Assembly (NCBI RefSeq): GCF_014650055.1
Contig: NZ_BMUF01000010.1
Coordinates: 124,001 to 188,000, forward strand
DNA: 64,000 nt
Direction: 5' to 3'
DNA from: Streptomyces malachitofuscus
Lineage (GTDB): Bacteria > Actinomycetota > Actinomycetes > Streptomycetales > Streptomycetaceae
Below are positions 60,731-64,000 of this stretch, piece after piece. A program made the position numbers and the translations under genes. The notes below the pieces were generated by a model, which was given only the letters and a program-made list of their open reading frames with translations, was not told the DNA's origin and searched no databases. How positions within the stretch are numbered: position 1 is the stretch's first letter; each line of letters starts with the position of its first letter.

Positions 60731-61239
60731 GCCCGGCTCCAGTCGCCCGACTTGCCGCCCGTCTTCTCCTCGACCCGCACGTCCGTGATGACCGCCTTCT
60801 TGTCGACCGCCTTGACCATGTCGATCACGGTGAGCGCGGCGACCGACACCGCGGTGAGCGCCTCCATCTCGACACCCGTGCGGTCCGTCGTCCGCACGGT
60901 CGCCGCGATCTCCACGGCGTCGTCCGCGACCGACAGGTCCAGTTTCACACCGGAGAGCGCCAACGGGTGGCACAGCGGGATCAGGTCGGGGGTGCGTTTG
61001 GCGCCCATGATGCCCGCGATGCGCGCGGTGGCCAGCGCGTCGCCCTTGGGGACGCCCTCGCCGCGCAGCAGCTCGATCACGCGCGGGGAGACGAGGACGC
61101 GGCCGGTCGCCCGCGCGGTGCGCGCGGTGACGTCCTTGCCGGACACGTCGACCATACGGGCGGCGCCCGCCTCGTCGATGTGGGTCAGACGTTGCTGCTC
61201 GGAGGATCCGGGGGTCGCCCCCCGGGAAGGCACGGTCAT
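60727..61239 (-). CDS. moaC: Cyclic pyranopterin monophosphate synthase
   Basis: 170 residues from ATG 61239 (MTVPSRGATPGSSEQQRLTHIDEAGAARMVDVSGK). Active-site blocks IAGIMGAKRTPDLIPLCHPLALSGVKLDL and VEMEALTAVSVAALTVIDMVKAVDK are intact (His in LCHPL, Lys in AVDKK, Glu-Met-Glu in VEMEAL). Converts the MoaA product to cPMP. Separated by 86 bp from glp, and coupled to moaB. Confidence 0.95.
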   Translation of the reverse strand: MTVPSRGATPGSSEQQRLTHIDEAGAARMVDVSGKDVTARTARATGRVLVSPRVIELLRGEGVPKGDALATARIAGIMGAKRTPDLIPLCHPLALSGVKLDLSVADDAVEIAATVRTTDRTGVEMEALTAVSVAALTVIDMVKAVDKKAVITDVRVEEKTGGKSGDWSRA

Positions 61240-61325
61240 GATCGTGTGGCGCTCCCGGTCCTGGCCCCTCGCGGTGCGGCGCACGGGCCTGCTGTGCGCG
61301 ACACGGTACCGCCAATCGGTCCTGC

Positions 61326-62648
61326 TCAGCCGAGCAGGACCACCTCGACCTCGGTGCCGGACGGGACGGACTCGACGTCCTCGGGGACGACGATCAGGGC
61401 GTCGGCCTGCGCGAGGGCCGCCACGAGGTGCGATCCCGCGCCGCCCACGGGCGTCACCGTGCCGTCGGTGTACCGGCCGCGCAGGAACTGGCGGCGGCCC
61501 TTGGGCGAGGTCAGGGCCCGGTCCGCGGTGAGCTTCGCGCGGACCCTCGGCCGGTGGACGTCCGTCAGGCCCATCAGGGTGCGGATGGCGGGGCGGACGA
61601 ACAGCTCGAAGGACACGTACGAGGAGACCGGGTTGCCGGGCAGGGCCAGCAGCGGGGTGTGGTCGGGGCCGATGGAGCCGAAGCCCTGGGGCTTGCCCGG
61701 CTGCATGGCGAGCCGGCGGAAGTCGATGCCGCTGCCGGGTTCGTCCTCGTCGGCCGCGTACGACAGCGCCTCCTTGACGACGTCGTACGCCCCCACGCTC
61801 ACGCCGCCGGTGGTGACCATCAGGTCGGCGCGGACCAACTGGTCCTCGATGGTGTCGCGCAGGGTCGCGGCGTCGTCGGCGACGGCGCCCACGCGGTAGG
61901 CGATCGCTCCGGCGTCCCGCGCGGCGGCGGTGAGGGCGAAGCTGTTGGAGTCGTAGATCTGACCGGGGCGCAGTTCCTCGTCGGGCTGGACGAGTTCGCT
62001 GCCGGTGGAGAGCACCACCACGCGCGGGCGCGGGCGCACCCGTACCGTGCCGCGGCCGATGGCGGCCAGCAGGGAGATCTGCGGCGGGCCGAGGACGGTG
62101 CCGGCCTGCAGCGCGCGGTCGCCGGCCTTGACGTCGCTGCCCCGGGCGCGCACGTGCGCGCGTGCCGCGGCCGGGCGGTGCACCGCGACCTGGCCGGTGG
62201 CGCCCTCGGGGGCCAGGCTGCGGGCGCGCATCCCGGCGGCCGGTCCCCCGCCGAGGCCGCCGTCGGTCCACTCGACGGGGACGACGGTCTCGGCGCCGGG
62301 CGGGAGCGGGGCGCCGGTCATGATGCGTGCGGCCTGGCCGGGGCCGACGTGGAGAAGGTCGGCCTGGCCGGCGGCGACGTCCCCGACGACCTCGAGGGAC
62401 GCCGGGTACTGCTCGCTGGCGCCCGCGATGTCCGCGACCCGCACCGCGTACCCGTCCATGGAGCTGTTGTCGAACGGGGGCAGGGACACCGGAACCGTGA
62501 CGTCCTCGACCAGGACGCAGCCCTGGGCGTCGAGGAGCTGCAACTCGATGGGTTCGAGGGGCCGGACGGTCGCGAGGATGTCGTCCAGGTGCTCGTCCAC
62601 CGACCAGAGGTGGTCCGGGCCTGCGGTGCGGGGCGCGGCGGTGCTCAA
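61326..62648 (-). CDS. glp: MoeA-family protein, probable gephyrin-like division protein Glp
   Basis: 440 residues from TTG 62648, overlapping the galU stop as TTGA. MoeA domains are complete: LPPFDNSSMDGYAVR (active-site Asp), VGPGQAARIMTGAPLPPGAETVV, the MoCF domain VVVLSTGSELV, YDSNSF and TTGGVSVGAYDVVKEAL, and a C-terminal beta domain. MoeA inserts molybdate into adenylylated molybdopterin. In Corynebacterium a paralogue of this type, Glp, binds FtsZ and the membrane receptor GlpR instead. The presence of a GlpR/SepX gene in the same locus argues that this is Glp, though retained MoeA activity cannot be excluded because catalytic motifs are kept. Confidence 0.9.
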   Translation of the reverse strand: MSTAAPRTAGPDHLWSVDEHLDDILATVRPLEPIELQLLDAQGCVLVEDVTVPVSLPPFDNSSMDGYAVRVADIAGASEQYPASLEVVGDVAAGQADLLHVGPGQAARIMTGAPLPPGAETVVPVEWTDGGLGGGPAAGMRARSLAPEGATGQVAVHRPAAARAHVRARGSDVKAGDRALQAGTVLGPPQISLLAAIGRGTVRVRPRPRVVVLSTGSELVQPDEELRPGQIYDSNSFALTAAARDAGAIAYRVGAVADDAATLRDTIEDQLVRADLMVTTGGVSVGAYDVVKEALSYAADEDEPGSGIDFRRLAMQPGKPQGFGSIGPDHTPLLALPGNPVSSYVSFELFVRPAIRTLMGLTDVHRPRVRAKLTADRALTSPKGRRQFLRGRYTDGTVTPVGGAGSHLVAALAQADALIVVPEDVESVPSGTEVEVVLLG

Positions 62649-63556
62649 CGTTGCTGCATCTCCTCGGTGACATAACGGTGGAGCCAGGTCCGGAAGTCCG
62701 GGCCCAGGTCCTCACGTTCGCACGCGAGCCGGACAATGGCACGCAGGTAGTCGCCGCGGTCGCCGGTGTCATAGCGGCGGCCCTTGAAGACGACGCCGTG
62801 CACCGGGCCGCCGACCTTCTCGTCGGCCACGAGCTGCTGGAGGGCGTCGGTGAGCTGGATCTCGCCGCCGCGGCCCGGCTCGGTCTTGCGGAGTATGTCG
62901 AAGACGGCCGGGTCGAGGACGTAGCGGCCGATGATGGCGTAGTTCGAAGGCGCGTCCTCGGGGGCCGGCTTCTCGACCAGGCCGCCGATCTTGACGACGT
63001 CGGAGTCCGCGGTGGCCTCGACGGCGGCGGACCCGTAGAGGTGGATCTGCTCGGGGGCCACCTCCATGAGCGCGATGACGCTGCCGCCGTGCTGCTGCTG
63101 GACGTCGATCATGCGCTGGAGCAGGGGGTCGCGCGGGTCGATCAGGTCGTCGCCGAGGAGGACGGCGAAGGGCTCGTGGCCGACGTGCGGCGCGGCGCAC
63201 AGCACGGCGTGGCCGAGGCCCTTGGGGTCGCCCTGGCGGACGTAGTGCATGGTGGCCAGGTCGCTGGACTCCTGGACCTTGGCGAGGCGGCCGGCGTCGC
63301 CCTTCTTCTGAAGGGCGGACTCGAGTTCGTAATTGCGGTCGAAGTGGTCCTCCAGCGGGCGCTTGTTGCGGCCCGTCACCATGAGGACGTCGTCGAGACC
63401 GGCGGAGACGGCCTCTTCGACCACGTACTGGATCGCCGGCTTGTCGACGACCGGCAGCATCTCCTTGGGAGTGGCCTTGGTGGCCGGCAGGAACCGGGTG
63501 CCGAGACCGGCTGCGGGGATGACAGCCTTGCTGATCCGAGGGTGTGACTGTGACAT
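62645..63556 (-). CDS. galU: UTP--glucose-1-phosphate uridylyltransferase
   Basis: 303 residues from ATG 63556 (MSQSHPRISKAVIPAAGLGTRFLPATKATPKEMLPVVDKPAIQYVVEEA). Nucleotidyl-transferase motif GLGTRFLPATKA and the Lys of PKEMLP are intact; VLLGDDLIDPRDPLL is the metal-binding Asp region. Makes UDP-glucose for cell-wall glycans, trehalose and the gal pathway, linking to galTE elsewhere in the window. First gene of the operon leading to glp and sepX; divergent from the cyclo-ligase gene over 92 bp. Confidence 0.96.
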   Translation of the reverse strand: MSQSHPRISKAVIPAAGLGTRFLPATKATPKEMLPVVDKPAIQYVVEEAVSAGLDDVLMVTGRNKRPLEDHFDRNYELESALQKKGDAGRLAKVQESSDLATMHYVRQGDPKGLGHAVLCAAPHVGHEPFAVLLGDDLIDPRDPLLQRMIDVQQQHGGSVIALMEVAPEQIHLYGSAAVEATADSDVVKIGGLVEKPAPEDAPSNYAIIGRYVLDPAVFDILRKTEPGRGGEIQLTDALQQLVADEKVGGPVHGVVFKGRRYDTGDRGDYLRAIVRLACEREDLGPDFRTWLHRYVTEEMQQR

Positions 63557-63611
63557 GCCGGACACCATATCCGGTGCCTTTGCAGGGAATCTGTGGCTCC
63601 GGTTATTTACC

Positions 63612-63623
63612 GCTCATATGAGC
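63612..63623. promoter_or_regulatory. Palindrome in galU/5-FCL divergent promoter
   Basis: GCTCATATGAGC is a perfect 12-bp palindrome in the 92-bp intergenic region. It overlaps a -10-like CATATT (63623-63628) for the plus-strand gene. It may be only part of a promoter; the regulator is unknown. Confidence 0.4.
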
Positions 63624-63648
63624 ATATTGGAACGGTACGGGTACAGAG

Positions 63649-64000
63649 TTGAGACACAACGACCGCGCTGACGAGTCTGACAAGCGGGTGCTACGACGCC
63701 AAATCCTTCACATGAGGAATGGCTTGACGGCGGATGACGTGCGGGAAACCGCGACCGCGCTGTCCCGTCAGGCACTCGCGCTGCCCGAACTCGCGCACGC
63801 CCGCACCGTGGCGGCGTACGTCTCCGTGGGGAGCGAACCCGGCACGCTCGCGCTGCTGGACGCGCTGCGCGCACGGGGCGTACGCGTCCTGCTGCCCGCC
63901 CTGCTCCCGGACAACGACCTCGACTGGGGCGCGTACACCGGGGAGGGCTCCCTCGCGCGAGTGCGGCACGGTGGGCGCATGGCCCTGCTCGAGCCGGCCG
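63649..64000 (+). CDS. 5-formyltetrahydrofolate cyclo-ligase (3' end beyond window)
   Basis: Converts 5-formyl-THF to 5,10-methenyl-THF with ATP. The visible 117 residues include the N-terminal ATP-binding KRVLRRQILHMR (Lys-Arg-x-x-Arg-Arg), then LARTVAAYVSVGSEPGTLALLDALRARGVRVLLPALLPDNDLDWGAY in the family pattern (E-P-x-T of the substrate loop). Start uncertain: TTG 63649 keeps the essential KR motif, GTG 63688 would cut into it, and ATG 63712 would delete it; hence TTG is preferred. Cut by the window at base 64000, about 60-80 residues short. Confidence 0.87.
   Translation, partial: MRHNDRADESDKRVLRRQILHMRNGLTADDVRETATALSRQALALPELAHARTVAAYVSVGSEPGTLALLDALRARGVRVLLPALLPDNDLDWGAYTGEGSLARVRHGGRMALLEPA

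Overview
The window is chromosomal DNA from a Streptomyces. The evidence is the very high G+C third-position bias, frequent GTG/TTG starts, GTGA/ATGA stop-start overlaps, and genus-typical genes (an SsgA-like sporulation protein, an Rpf cell-wall hydrolase, SepX, Pmt). Gene order matches what I recall of the S. coelicolor/S. lividans region from ppc through gal, rpfC, pmt, ssgE and on to galU; no database comparison was possible. No CRISPR array, insertion sequence or intact prophage was seen.

Left part (1-20.6 kb): the N-terminal 98% or so of phosphoenolpyruvate carboxylase (minus) diverges from an acyl-CoA desaturase-TetR pair whose promoter carries a ladder of inverted half-sites. Next come a VOC protein and trans-aconitate methyltransferase (tam), divergent from the MarR regulator TamR. 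An orphan LuxR-type response regulator, a GNAT and the galT-galE-galK operon follow; galT diverges from a sodium:solute symporter with a small two-helix partner. A second orphan response regulator lacks the phospho-acceptor aspartate. Then come two tandem proline-rich, membrane-anchored beta-propeller-like proteins and an ABC-F ATPase.

Middle part (20.7-47 kb): a Uma2 nuclease-fold protein; the actinobacterial cluster tatD-rpf-rsmA-ispE; rsmI divergent from pmt; a Nudix hydrolase with an unrecognised 458-residue protein; two tandem MecA_N-type penicillin-binding proteins; ssgE; a CbiMQO ECF-type metal transporter with a Nur-like nickel operator; a serine hydrolase; a TetR-MMPL exporter pair; and a tricorn protease.

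Right part (47-64 kb): a 59-residue charged protein, a translationally coupled Baeyer-Villiger-type monooxygenase/hydrolase/SDR operon with a divergent MerR, a cupin, a MocR regulator, exonuclease III and a GNAT. A lower-GC patch (about 55.4-58 kb) abuts the 3' end of tRNA-Ala(CGC) and holds a 5'-truncated DUF1023-like hydrolase, a lipoprotein and a GntR/small-ORF module. The window ends with the division/cofactor locus galU-glp(moeA)-moaC-moaB-GNAT-sepX and the divergent start of 5-formyltetrahydrofolate cyclo-ligase.

The most unusual non-coding signal is that three unrelated genes end in short tandem repeats (19, 15 and 14 bp units) containing or abutting the stop codon, with a stop triplet in nearly every unit.
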